Of a stretch of 64,000 bases of DNA, positions 35,226-44,077 are shown piece by piece; position 1 is the first letter of the stretch; each line of letters begins with the position of its first letter. The DNA is from a bacterium (GTDB lineage Bacteria > Bacteroidota > Ignavibacteria > Kapaibacteriales > UBA2268), in the NCBI GenBank assembly GCA_024711295.1, contig JANJTB010000007.1:1-64000 (forward strand), given 5' to 3'. Position numbers and translations under genes: made by a program. The notes beneath the pieces are model-generated. The model did not search any database, was not told the origin of the DNA, and saw only the letters and a program-made list of their open reading frames with translations.

Positions 35226-36062
35226 ATGAAAAATACCATAGTAGTTAAGTCCACAGGTGATAAAGAGTTTTTTGACCCGGAAAAACTTGTAAGTTCTCTT
35301 AAAAAATCAGGTGCTGAGCCAAATGTAATTAACCAGATATTACAGGATATTGAGTCATGGCTCTTTACCGGAATCAGTACAAAAGAAATTTATAAAAAGG
35401 CATTCTCACTATTAAAAAAAAGTAAATATAGCAGTGCTGCAAGATATAGTCTCAAAAAAGCAATCATGGAATTAGGACCTTCAGGTTTCCCATTCGAACA
35501 ATTTATAGGAGCCTTACTAAGATATCAGGGTTTTGATGTAAAAGTGGGGCAAACAGTCGAAGGGCAGTGCATCACACATGAAGTAGATGTGATTGCAACT
35601 TCAAATAACAAGCAGTACTTGGTTGAGTGTAAGTTCTATAATACTCAGGGGAAGTTTGCCAATGTTCATGTGCCTCTTTATATTCATTCAAGAGTTAACG
35701 ACATAATAAGAAAACGTTCCGGTCTTCCAGAATTCAAAGATCTGAATTTTTACGGATGGATAGTTACAAATACCAGATTTACGAGTGATGCAGAAGCTTA
35801 CGGTAAATGCGCAGGTTTACAGCTTATGAGTTGGGATTTTCCTGCAGGTCACAGTCTGAAGAATATGGTCGAAAAGAATGGATTTTATCCGATTACGGCG
35901 TTATCATCACTTGAAAAGTTTCATAAGCAACTTCTGATTAGCCGTGAAATAGTTCTGTGCAGGCAAATTGTCGAGAGCCCCAAGGTATTAGATATTACCG
36001 GTATGAAACCAAATAAGATTAAAAAGGTTTTAGAGGAAGCTACCGAGCTTTGCGAAATTTAG
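35226..36062 (+). CDS. ATP-cone domain fused to an Mrr-like nuclease domain
   Basis: From ATG 35226 the protein has 278 residues. The first 85 form an ATP-cone-like nucleotide-binding domain (VVKSTGDKEFFDPEKLVSSL). The middle part is an Mrr/PD-(D/E)xK nuclease fold: FEQFIGALLRYQGFDV, then Asp121 in HEVDV and Glu134-Cys-Lys136 in LVECKFY. The C-terminal 50 residues contain a helix-hairpin-like end. Such fusions are annotated as restriction endonucleases, and a nucleotide-controlled DNA-cleavage role is inferred. No methylase is nearby. A GTG three codons upstream is an alternative start. Confidence 0.8.
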   Translation: MKNTIVVKSTGDKEFFDPEKLVSSLKKSGAEPNVINQILQDIESWLFTGISTKEIYKKAFSLLKKSKYSSAARYSLKKAIMELGPSGFPFEQFIGALLRYQGFDVKVGQTVEGQCITHEVDVIATSNNKQYLVECKFYNTQGKFANVHVPLYIHSRVNDIIRKRSGLPEFKDLNFYGWIVTNTRFTSDAEAYGKCAGLQLMSWDFPAGHSLKNMVEKNGFYPITALSSLEKFHKQLLISREIVLCRQIVESPKVLDITGMKPNKIKKVLEEATELCEI

Positions 36063-36069
36063 AGATTAT

Positions 36070-37236
36070 CTAACCTTTAATTACTGCAAGTGGGCTTAAC
36101 TCGGTAATGATTTCCACTAGGTCTTGTTGGTAATTCATAACCTGATGAATGTCTTTGTAGGCAGAGGGTGCCTCGTCGAGGTCTTTTTGAGTTCGTATTG
36201 AGTGAATAACCCCAAGTTTATCTAATTTCCCAGATTCTTCATCAACAGACAGTCTTTTCTGGGCATCATTTCTTCCAAGTTTTCTTCCTGCACCGTGCGA
36301 GCATGATCTGAAGCTGTCCGGATTACCTTTGCCACTTACAATATAAGACTTGCTGCCCTGCGAACCGGGTATGATCCCTGTTTCATTGATTTCGGCACGT
36401 GTGGCACCTTTGCGGTGTACCCAAACTTCAGTATTAAAATGATTCTCAAATGATGCGTAGTTATGAGGAATGTTAATCAGTTCACCAAAATCGTCCTTTC
36501 CGGTTACATCTGTAAATGCTTCCTTTACCCGCTCCATCATAAGCTTTCTGTTTGAGAGAGCAAATTCGACACAATAATTCATCTCTAGAATATATTTATT
36601 TCCGGTTTCGGAATCAATGTACAAATAATCAAGCATCCATGATTTTGGTATATCATTCTGCTGCTCTCTTATTAATCCGGCTTGTCTGTTATAGTAATCT
36701 GCAACTTGCTTACCGATATTTCTGCTGCCGGAGTGAATCATTAAGTAAATAAATCCGTCATCACCTCTTTGAATTTCGATGAAATGGTTGCCACCGCCAA
36801 GAGTTCCAACTTGCTTTAGTGCAGATTCATATTCTCTGGCTGCAATGCTGTCTATCCCAAGAACTCCGTTATCGACAGGCATATACTTTTCATCTTGCTT
36901 TGTTTGGTGATGATTGAAACCGACAGGTACCATTTTTCGAATTAATCCAAGGATTTTCTTTAGATTTTCTTTTGATACAAAGTTTTCTTCTGTACGAACT
37001 GCACACATTCCGCAGCCAATGTCAACACCAACTGCATTGGGTATGATGACATCCTTTGTAGCCAGAACTCCTCCAATCGGCATTCCAAACCCTACATGTG
37101 CGTCTGGCATTAGGGCTACATGGCTAAAGGCAAATGGTAATTCAGATAAGTTAACAACTTGCTTTAGTGTTCCTTCATCAATTTCATCAAGCCACAACTT
37201 AGCAGGGATTTTGCCATATTTTACCTGTTTTACCAT
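36070..37236 (-). CDS. rtcB: RNA 3'-terminal phosphate ligase RtcB
   Basis: RtcB joins 2',3'-cyclic phosphate or 3'-phosphate RNA ends to 5'-OH ends using GTP and Mn2+. The 388-aa protein has DAHVGFGMPIGGV, VDIGCGMCAVRT (Asp72, Cys75), GGGNHFIE, HSGSRNIG and the guanylylated-His region SHGAGRKLGR. It is a shorter RtcB form. It is the third gene of an operon after two UmuD-like genes, 10 bp downstream of the second, an unusual setting. No archease gene is seen. Confidence 0.93.
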   Translation of the reverse strand: MVKQVKYGKIPAKLWLDEIDEGTLKQVVNLSELPFAFSHVALMPDAHVGFGMPIGGVLATKDVIIPNAVGVDIGCGMCAVRTEENFVSKENLKKILGLIRKMVPVGFNHHQTKQDEKYMPVDNGVLGIDSIAAREYESALKQVGTLGGGNHFIEIQRGDDGFIYLMIHSGSRNIGKQVADYYNRQAGLIREQQNDIPKSWMLDYLYIDSETGNKYILEMNYCVEFALSNRKLMMERVKEAFTDVTGKDDFGELINIPHNYASFENHFNTEVWVHRKGATRAEINETGIIPGSQGSKSYIVSGKGNPDSFRSCSHGAGRKLGRNDAQKRLSVDEESGKLDKLGVIHSIRTQKDLDEAPSAYKDIHQVMNYQQDLVEIITELSPLAVIKG

Positions 37237-37246
37237 CTTAAATCAA

Positions 37247-37648
37247 TTATACCATGTGTATAACATGTTTGACAACACCTTGTATCTCAAATTGCCAAAA
37301 AGGCATAATCTCTATTGGCAAAAACTTCTCATTAGCCGAAAAAAGATAAACCTTACCTTCAATTATTCTGTATGTTTTTACAGCCATTTCACCATTTAAA
37401 GCTGCAATGACAACTTTTCCGTCTTTGGGTGTTTCATTTCTATTTACTACAAGAATATCACCATTGAAAATACCTTCGTTAATCATACTTTCACCAGTAA
37501 CTCTTACCAAATATATGTCATCAGGGTTAGGTGCAAGAGTACTGTTCAGGTCGAGCATTTGAGTATCGCTCGTTTTTACGTTTGCCGCTAACAATGGTGC
37601 CTCGAAGCTGAAAATAGACTTCAGCTCGACTACTTTTTTTACTTTCAT
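37247..37648 (-). CDS. UmuD-like S24 protein with intact Ser-Lys dyad but no usual cleavage site
   Basis: This 133-aa protein is a LexA/UmuD-type peptidase domain without a DNA-binding domain. Ser54 is in VRVTGESMINEGI and Lys91 in EMAVKTYRI, the 37-residue spacing of UmuD. The segment that should hold the Ala-Gly or Cys-Gly scissile bond, 15 residues before DLN, reads PL (residues 18-19), and no Gly is nearby. So the protein should be a protease that cannot cut itself at the usual place. It lies 13 bp after a paralogue with the opposite defect and 10 bp before rtcB. Confidence 0.85.
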   Translation of the reverse strand: MKVKKVVELKSIFSFEAPLLAANVKTSDTQMLDLNSTLAPNPDDIYLVRVTGESMINEGIFNGDILVVNRNETPKDGKVVIAALNGEMAVKTYRIIEGKVYLFSANEKFLPIEIMPFWQFEIQGVVKHVIHMV

Positions 37649-37661
37649 TGCTTGGTCTTGG

Positions 37662-38090
37662 TTATAGTGAATGTATAATTTTTGTTACAGTGCCAATTAT
37701 TTCGAACTCAAGCTCACCAATTTGTGTTGGTAAAAACTGATGATTATGTGATTCGAGAAATACTTCGCCATTGGCTGTACGAATTACCTTAACTGTAAGA
37801 ATATCACCTAACTTTGCAAGTACTATTCGTCCGTCAACCGGCTCGATTGATGAATCTACCACTAATATATCACCATCTCGGATGCCAACATGAACCATAT
37901 TGACGCCGGTAACTCTCGCAAAAAAAGTTGTTGCCGGATGATCAACCAAAAATTCATTTAGGTCAACCTCATGCTCCAGGCCTGACTCAACCGGTATGGG
38001 TATTCCTGCTGCAACGGATACCTCAAACATTACCATTTTGGTGGCACTGCTGTCGCTTGGTTTAAACGACATTAATTCAATAATTTCCAT
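37662..38090 (-). CDS. UmuD-like S24 protein with cleavage site but Ser replaced by Asn
   Basis: This 142-aa UmuD homologue has VAAGIPIP with the scissile Ala28-Gly29, the UmuD-like DLNEFLVDHPATTFF, and Lys101 in LTVKVIRT. The catalytic serine position is Asn64 in VTGVNMVHVGI, exactly 37 residues before Lys101. It should therefore be unable to cleave itself but able to serve as a substrate. It begins the operon that continues with the active paralogue and rtcB. No umuC is in the window. A sequencing error is unlikely to give this alone, because GESM and GVNM differ at more than one residue. Confidence 0.85.
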   Translation of the reverse strand: MEIIELMSFKPSDSSATKMVMFEVSVAAGIPIPVESGLEHEVDLNEFLVDHPATTFFARVTGVNMVHVGIRDGDILVVDSSIEPVDGRIVLAKLGDILTVKVIRTANGEVFLESHNHQFLPTQIGELEFEIIGTVTKIIHSL

Positions 38091-38339
38091 CTTTTTGCTG
38101 CCTATTGTAATAAAATCCTCTTTATCAAATGCAATATAATTAACTTATTTTTAATAGCAAAATTAATTTATAATAATATTTGTAATATCAATAAGAATAC
38201 CAATAACTAATTAAAAGAAATTGTTTTAGGCATTATTTAAATTAGAATTATTATTAAAGTTTTTCCTCAAATAACAGTTAAACGATTATGATTTATTATT
38301 TTTACATTTCAGTAAAATGCTCAATCAAAATTTTTTAAC

Positions 38340-40292
38340 ATGATAACATTAAATAATCTTTCGGTACATTTTGGCGGACGTCATCTGTTTGATGATATTT
38401 CGATGATGATAGGCACAAAGGATAAGATTGGATTGATAGGCCGCAATGGTACCGGTAAGTCAACACTACTTAAAATCATCGCTCGTATTGATGAGCCGTC
38501 ATCAGGCTCGATAAACACACCAAATGATTTCAAAATTGGATATTTACCTCAGGAAATTGAGGTAAATTCTGAGTTGACTGTTTTTGAAGAAACCGAAACA
38601 GCTCTAACAGAGATTCAATACCTGGAAAAGGAACTTGATAGTCTCAACAACTACATTTCGGAATCTACTGATTATGATTCAAATGAGTACTTGCGTGCAA
38701 TTGAGAAATTAACTCATTACACTGAAAGATTGAAGATTTTGGGTGCGGAATCCAAAGATGGTGACATCGAGAAGGTTCTATTAGGTTTAGGCTTTTTGCG
38801 TTCAGATTTTACAAGAAAAGTAAGGGAATTCAGCGGTGGTTGGCAAATGCGAATAGAATTGGCAAAAATTCTATTGAGTCAGCCAAATTGTATTCTTCTC
38901 GACGAGCCGACAAATCACCTTGATATAGAGTCAGTTAGATGGCTCGAAAATTTCCTGAAGAATTATTATGGGATAATTATACTTGTTTCGCACGATAGAA
39001 GATTTTTGGACAATGTCACTAACCGAACTTTGGAAATTTCGCTAGGCAAAATTTACGATATGAATTGCAACTATTCAGAGTTTATTAAGAAAAGAGCAGA
39101 GCAAAGAGAGTTGCAGACTGCCGCGTACAAAAATCAACAAAAGCAAATCGAACAAACAGAAAAATTCATCGAAAGATTTCGATCTAAAGCTACACTTGCG
39201 TCGAGAGTTCAATCAAGAGTAAAGCAGTTAGAAAAAATTGAACGCATCGAGCTCGAAGACGTTGACAGCTCATCAATCAATCTGAAGTTCCCCGAGCCAC
39301 CCAGAAGTGCCAGATTGCAAGTTGAAATGGACAAACTAAGTAAAAGTTACGGGAGCTTGATGGTACTTGACAGCATTAACTTTGCACTCGAAAGAGGCGA
39401 GAAAATTGCTTTTGTAGGAAGAAATGGAGAGGGCAAGTCCACTCTTAGCAGAATAATTGCGGGATTAGAGTCTTATGATGGTGAGATGAAAATTGCCGAT
39501 ACTTTGATAATTGGGTATTATGCGCAGCATCAGTCCACTCTCTTTAATCCGGATTTGAGTGTTTTTGATGTCATTGATAGCGAAGCAAGCGGGGAAGTGC
39601 GTCCATATATAAGGAGTATACTGGGTGCTTTTATGTTCAGCGGTGACTCGGTTTACAAGAAAATTAAAGTGCTATCGGGTGGGGAAAAATCAAGACTTTC
39701 TCTGGCAAGACTAATGCTCAGACCTGCTAATTTGTTGATTTTAGATGAGCCGACAAATCATTTGGATATGGCTGCAAAAGATGTACTTAAAAAAGCACTT
39801 ATGGAGTTTACAGGTAGCTTGATTGTTGTATCCCATGATAGAGAATTCCTCGAAGGACTAACCAATAAGACGCTTGAATTTAAAAACAATAAGATAAAAG
39901 AATTTTTGGGTGATATTGATTACTATCTCGAAAAAACTCAAATCGAAAATTTGCAGGAGCTCGAGATCAAGGATAGGCATAATACTAACGAGTCAAGCGA
40001 CAAGAGCTCAAAATCCCAAAATGATAGAGATTTAAGAAAATCATTACAAAGGGAATTAAATAAATCTGAGAAGGAACATTCTAAGATAGAAATGGAAATT
40101 GAGTTAATGGAGGCTGAGATTTCCAGGTTAGATGAATTGTTCTCAGATAGTGATTTTTATAAAAACGCTTTGGAACTATCTCAAAAACAGGAGAGATATA
40201 AATTACTGAAGGATGAACTGGAAGTAAAATATCAATTATGGGATGACTTGAGTAACAAAATTCTTGACCTGAAAGAAGAGCTTCGTGCTTAG
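38340..40292 (+). CDS. ABC-F family ATPase
   Basis: This 650-aa soluble protein has two ABC domains and no membrane segment. Walker A motifs are GRNGTGKST and GRNGEGKST. Signature motifs are FSGGWQMR and LSGGEKSR. Each domain has the ABC-F sequence DEPTNHLD. The linker between domains is present, and a C-terminal coiled coil (about residues 555-650) follows. Members act on the ribosome in translation or antibiotic protection. The coiled-coil tail recalls Uup/ABCF3-like types. It is a single-gene unit divergent from the UmuD-like operon. Confidence 0.92.
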   Translation: MITLNNLSVHFGGRHLFDDISMMIGTKDKIGLIGRNGTGKSTLLKIIARIDEPSSGSINTPNDFKIGYLPQEIEVNSELTVFEETETALTEIQYLEKELDSLNNYISESTDYDSNEYLRAIEKLTHYTERLKILGAESKDGDIEKVLLGLGFLRSDFTRKVREFSGGWQMRIELAKILLSQPNCILLDEPTNHLDIESVRWLENFLKNYYGIIILVSHDRRFLDNVTNRTLEISLGKIYDMNCNYSEFIKKRAEQRELQTAAYKNQQKQIEQTEKFIERFRSKATLASRVQSRVKQLEKIERIELEDVDSSSINLKFPEPPRSARLQVEMDKLSKSYGSLMVLDSINFALERGEKIAFVGRNGEGKSTLSRIIAGLESYDGEMKIADTLIIGYYAQHQSTLFNPDLSVFDVIDSEASGEVRPYIRSILGAFMFSGDSVYKKIKVLSGGEKSRLSLARLMLRPANLLILDEPTNHLDMAAKDVLKKALMEFTGSLIVVSHDREFLEGLTNKTLEFKNNKIKEFLGDIDYYLEKTQIENLQELEIKDRHNTNESSDKSSKSQNDRDLRKSLQRELNKSEKEHSKIEMEIELMEAEISRLDELFSDSDFYKNALELSQKQERYKLLKDELEVKYQLWDDLSNKILDLKEELRA

Positions 40293-40450
40293 AAACCTAT
40301 TTATCAGGTATTTAAATTATATTAATCATTGAAGTTAATGTTAATTATTTAAATCAACAAGTGAAAATTAAATTGTTAATTTAATGAATATTTTTAAATA
40401 ATAATGCGTTAATTTTAAAGAAGATTACTAAAGTATAGCAAAAAATATGT

Positions 40451-40458
40451 ATTTTTGA
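40451..40458 (+). promoter_or_regulatory. TAnnTTTG-type promoter box for ppdK
   Basis: TATTTTTG matches the -7 consensus and lies about 65 bp before the ppdK ATG. Confidence 0.35.
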
Positions 40459-40522
40459 AATCTGTATTATGCTAAAAAATAAAAAGTTAAGTTTGTTATA
40501 AATATTATAGGAATCGTATCGA

Positions 40523-43405
40523 ATGGGACACGATAAAAAAGAAAAGAAGTCTAAAAAAGACAGCTCGAAAGTAAAATATGTTTATTACTTTGGCGGCAAA
40601 AAGGCAGACGGTGAAGCTGAGATGAAATCACTACTCGGTGGAAAAGGTGCCAATCTTGCCGAGATGGTTAATATGGGCTTGCCTGTTCCTCCGGGTTTTA
40701 CAATTACCACAGAAGTTTGTACTTATTACTACGAAAACAACCGCACTTATCCAAAATCACTTGAAACAGAAATCAAAGAAGCAATCCGTAAAATTGAAAA
40801 GGAAATGGGTGCTGAGTTCGGAAGCAATACTAATCCACTGTTGCTTTCAGTTCGCTCCGGTGCAAGAGCTTCTATGCCCGGTATGATGGACACAATCCTT
40901 AACCTGGGCCTGAACGATGCCGCTGTCGAAGGTTTGATTGCAAAGTCAGGTAACGAAAGATTTGCTTATGATTCATACCGTAGATTCGTAGCTATGTATG
41001 GCGATGTTGTTCTTGGATTAAAACCTCAATCAAAAGATGATATTGACCCATTCGAAGAAATACTTGAAGCGAAGAAACATGCTCGTGGAATTACACTAGA
41101 TGTTGACTTTACTGCTCAGGACTTGAAAGAATTGGTAGCTGAGTTTAAAGCAGCTATCAAAAAAATTACCGGCAGTGACTTCCCTGAAGATCCCTGGGAG
41201 CAACTCTGGGGTTCAGTAGGTGCAGTATTCAACTCTTGGATGAATGAAAGAGCTATTGTTTATCGTAAACTTAACAATATCCCTGAAGAATGGGGTACTG
41301 CTGTTAACATCCAATCAATGGTGTTTGGTAATTTAGGTGAAACATCTGGAACAGGTGTTGCGTTTACACGTGATGCTGCCAGTGGTGAAAACTACTTTTA
41401 TGGCGAATTTTTGATGAATGCCCAAGGTGAAGATGTTGTTGCCGGTACTCGTACTCCTTATCCTATTATAGAATTAAAGGGTAAAGATGAAAAATCTTAT
41501 GAAGGATTGATGGAAATCCGTGAGATCCTCGAACAGCACTATCGCGATATGTTAGATGTTGAGTTTACAATACAGGAAGGTAAATTATACATGCTTCAAT
41601 GCCGCGTAGGTAAACGCACAGCATTTGCAGCTATCAAGATTGCAGTGGATATGGTAAATGAAGGATTGATTAAGCCTCAGGAAGCATTGATGCGTATCGA
41701 CCCTGATCAGTTAAATCAGCTCTTACGCCCTGTATTTGACCTTAAAGCAAAAAATGAATCACTCAAGAATGGATCCTTATTGGCTAAAGGATTGAATGCA
41801 GGACCGGGTGCTGCTAGCGGTAAAGTTGTTTTCAATGCAGAAGATGCAGTTGAATGGAAATCCAAAGGCGAAGATGTTATTTTGGTCCGTATCGAAACAT
41901 CTCCTGAAGATATCGCAGGTATGAACGCTGCAGAAGGTATCCTTACTGCTCGTGGCGGTATGACTTCGCATGCTGCTCTTGTAGCTCGCCAAATGGGTAA
42001 AGTGTGCGTAGCAGGTTGCGGTTCATTGATCGTTGATTATAAATCACGCTCTTTCAAGGTTGAAGGCAAAGATTTTGTCATTAAAGAAGGTGATTATATC
42101 TCTCTCGACGGCTCAACAGGCGAAGTTATCAATGGTAATATTCCTACTAAGCCAAGCGAAGTGATTGAAGTTCTTATTACTAAAACACTCGATGCTAAGG
42201 ATGCACCTGTTTACCAAATGTACAAACAAATTATGGATTGGGCAGACCAATTCCGCACTTTGAAGGTTCGTACAAATGCAGACCAACCCGACCAAAGTGC
42301 AAATGCAATTTCATTTGGCGCCGAAGGTATCGGACTTTGCCGTACTGAGCACATGTTCTTTGGTGAAGGTAAAATTCAACCTATGCGCGAAATGATTCTT
42401 GCCGATTCAGTCGAAGCTCGCAAAATCGCTCTTGCTAAATTATTGCCTTTGCAAAGAGAAGATTTTGAAGGTATTTTCAGAGTTATGGACGGCAAACCTG
42501 TAACTATCAGAACTATTGACCCTCCTCTTCATGAATTCTTACCTCATGATGAAGCAGGTCAGAAAGAAGTAGCCAAAGAACTCGGAGTAACTGCCAAAGC
42601 AGTAAAAGAAAGAGTAGAAGCACTACACGAATTCAACCCAATGCTTGGCTTCCGTGGTTGCCGTCTTGGCTTGATTTTCCCTGAAATAACAGAAATGCAG
42701 GCTCGTGCAATTTTCGAAGCTACAGTAAATGTTAAGAAAGAAGGTAAATCAGTATTGCCTGAAGTTATGATTCCACTCGTTGGTCATGTAAAAGAACTTA
42801 AGCATCAGGAGCAAATCGTAAGAGCTACTGCAACTGCAGTAATGAACGAAACCGGCGTTAAATTTGATTATCTTGTTGGAACAATGATTGAAATACCACG
42901 TGGTGCTATCACAGCAGGCGAAATTGCTAACGTTGCAGAATTCTTCTCATTTGGTACTAACGACTTAACTCAGACTACATTAGGCTTGAGTCGTGATGAT
43001 GCCGGAAAATTCCTTCCTGAATATGTATCAAGAGAAATCTATAATGTTGATCCATTCGTCTCGATAGATAGAACTGGTGTCGGCTATTTAATGCACCATG
43101 CAGTAAAAGAAGGTCAGGATACTCGTCCTGGTATCAAACTTGGTATTTGCGGTGAGCATGGTGGAGATCCGGCTTCAGTGGAATTCTGTCACTCACTAGG
43201 TTTGAACTATGTATCATGCTCACCTTTCAGAGTACCGATTGCTCGTCTTGCAGCAGCTCGTGCAGCAATAAAAGATATTATGGCAGGGGGCAAAGCAAAG
43301 AAATCTGCTAAAAAGGATGCAAAAAAATCAGATAAGAAAGCAAAAGCTGAAAAGAAAAATAAGAAAAAATCTGATAAGAAATCAGATAAAAAGAAGAAAA
43401 AATAA
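40523..43405 (+). CDS. ppdK: Pyruvate, phosphate dikinase with lysine-rich ends
   Basis: PPDK interconverts pyruvate + ATP + Pi and phosphoenolpyruvate + AMP + PPi. The order is a nucleotide-binding domain ([28 protein letters not shown]), the phosphohistidine domain ([15 protein letters not shown]) and the PEP/pyruvate barrel ([37 protein letters not shown]). The 960 residues exceed the usual length. About 17 extra residues precede KYVYYFGG, and about 40 follow the catalytic core. Both additions are mainly Lys with some Ser, Asp and Ala. The role is central carbon flux. The GCT/CGT-rich codon use suggests strong expression. Confidence 0.95.
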   Translation: MGHDKKEKKSKKDSSKVKYVYYFGGKKADGEAEMKSLLGGKGANLAEMVNMGLPVPPGFTITTEVCTYYYENNRTYPKSLETEIKEAIRKIEKEMGAEFGSNTNPLLLSVRSGARASMPGMMDTILNLGLNDAAVEGLIAKSGNERFAYDSYRRFVAMYGDVVLGLKPQSKDDIDPFEEILEAKKHARGITLDVDFTAQDLKELVAEFKAAIKKITGSDFPEDPWEQLWGSVGAVFNSWMNERAIVYRKLNNIPEEWGTAVNIQSMVFGNLGETSGTGVAFTRDAASGENYFYGEFLMNAQGEDVVAGTRTPYPIIELKGKDEKSYEGLMEIREILEQHYRDMLDVEFTIQEGKLYMLQCRVGKRTAFAAIKIAVDMVNEGLIKPQEALMRIDPDQLNQLLRPVFDLKAKNESLKNGSLLAKGLNAGPGAASGKVVFNAEDAVEWKSKGEDVILVRIETSPEDIAGMNAAEGILTARGGMTSHAALVARQMGKVCVAGCGSLIVDYKSRSFKVEGKDFVIKEGDYISLDGSTGEVINGNIPTKPSEVIEVLITKTLDAKDAPVYQMYKQIMDWADQFRTLKVRTNADQPDQSANAISFGAEGIGLCRTEHMFFGEGKIQPMREMILADSVEARKIALAKLLPLQREDFEGIFRVMDGKPVTIRTIDPPLHEFLPHDEAGQKEVAKELGVTAKAVKERVEALHEFNPMLGFRGCRLGLIFPEITEMQARAIFEATVNVKKEGKSVLPEVMIPLVGHVKELKHQEQIVRATATAVMNETGVKFDYLVGTMIEIPRGAITAGEIANVAEFFSFGTNDLTQTTLGLSRDDAGKFLPEYVSREIYNVDPFVSIDRTGVGYLMHHAVKEGQDTRPGIKLGICGEHGGDPASVEFCHSLGLNYVSCSPFRVPIARLAAARAAIKDIMAGGKAKKSAKKDAKKSDKKAKAEKKNKKKSDKKSDKKKKK

Positions 43406-43457
43406 ATCGTGAATGATTTAGCTATATTTCAGAATATTTTACTGAAATAAATCAATT

Positions 43458-43493
43458 AATCCGCTCTGAATATATATCCAGAGCGGATTTTTT
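43458..43493 (+). terminator. Terminator of ppdK
   Basis: The arms AATCCGCTCTG and CAGAGCGGATT pair around a short AT loop, followed by TTTTT. Confidence 0.88.
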
Positions 43494-43585
43494 ATTATTC
43501 ATTAACTGAATAATTAATTATTTTTGTAACCTTTTCTTTCTTGAATACACTTCCAATTGTAAACAAAATTAATTTTAGATTTAAT

Positions 43586-44077
43586 ATGCAAAATGAACGA
43601 TTTGAATCATTATTCGAACCCTGCAGGTTGCCTTTACGAAAATTTGCTTACTCAATTGCTTCAAATTCGGCACAAGCTGAAGATATTATTGCTGATACTA
43701 TTTTTTACAGTTATCATAATATTAAAAATCTGAAAAGTGATAAGGCGTTTTTGAGCTTTCTGTTTACTATTGCAAGACGTGTAAAAAATCAATTAAAAAT
43801 CAACGAATCAAAATATAATCGAGATATCGAACCGGATGGTTTAATCTCAGATGATCTAAGCCCCGAAGAGCAATTTGATGTAAAATTACTACATAAAGCA
43901 ATCACGAAGCTCAAGGAGAAGGAAAAAGAGGCAATAGTTTTGTTCAGTTTCTCAGGGTTAAGTATCAAAGAAATCGCTATAATACAGGATACAACTACCT
44001 ACAATGTTAAAATCAGAATTTTTAGAGCAAAAAAATCTTTAAAGAAATTACTTTCTATAAATGGAGATTCATTATGA
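43586..44077 (+). CDS. ECF-type RNA polymerase sigma factor
   Basis: This 163-aa protein (ATG at 43586) has region 2 (FAYSIASNSAQAEDIIADTI and SFLFTIARRVKNQ) and region 4 (KLKEKEKEAIVLFSFSGLSIKEIA followed by the recognition helix). A TTG 45 bp upstream extends the frame but adds residues not typical of the family. Its last 4 bases overlap the next gene, which encodes a one-pass membrane protein, so the pair behaves as a sigma and anti-sigma unit. Target promoters unknown. Confidence 0.88.
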   Translation: MQNERFESLFEPCRLPLRKFAYSIASNSAQAEDIIADTIFYSYHNIKNLKSDKAFLSFLFTIARRVKNQLKINESKYNRDIEPDGLISDDLSPEEQFDVKLLHKAITKLKEKEKEAIVLFSFSGLSIKEIAIIQDTTTYNVKIRIFRAKKSLKKLLSINGDSL

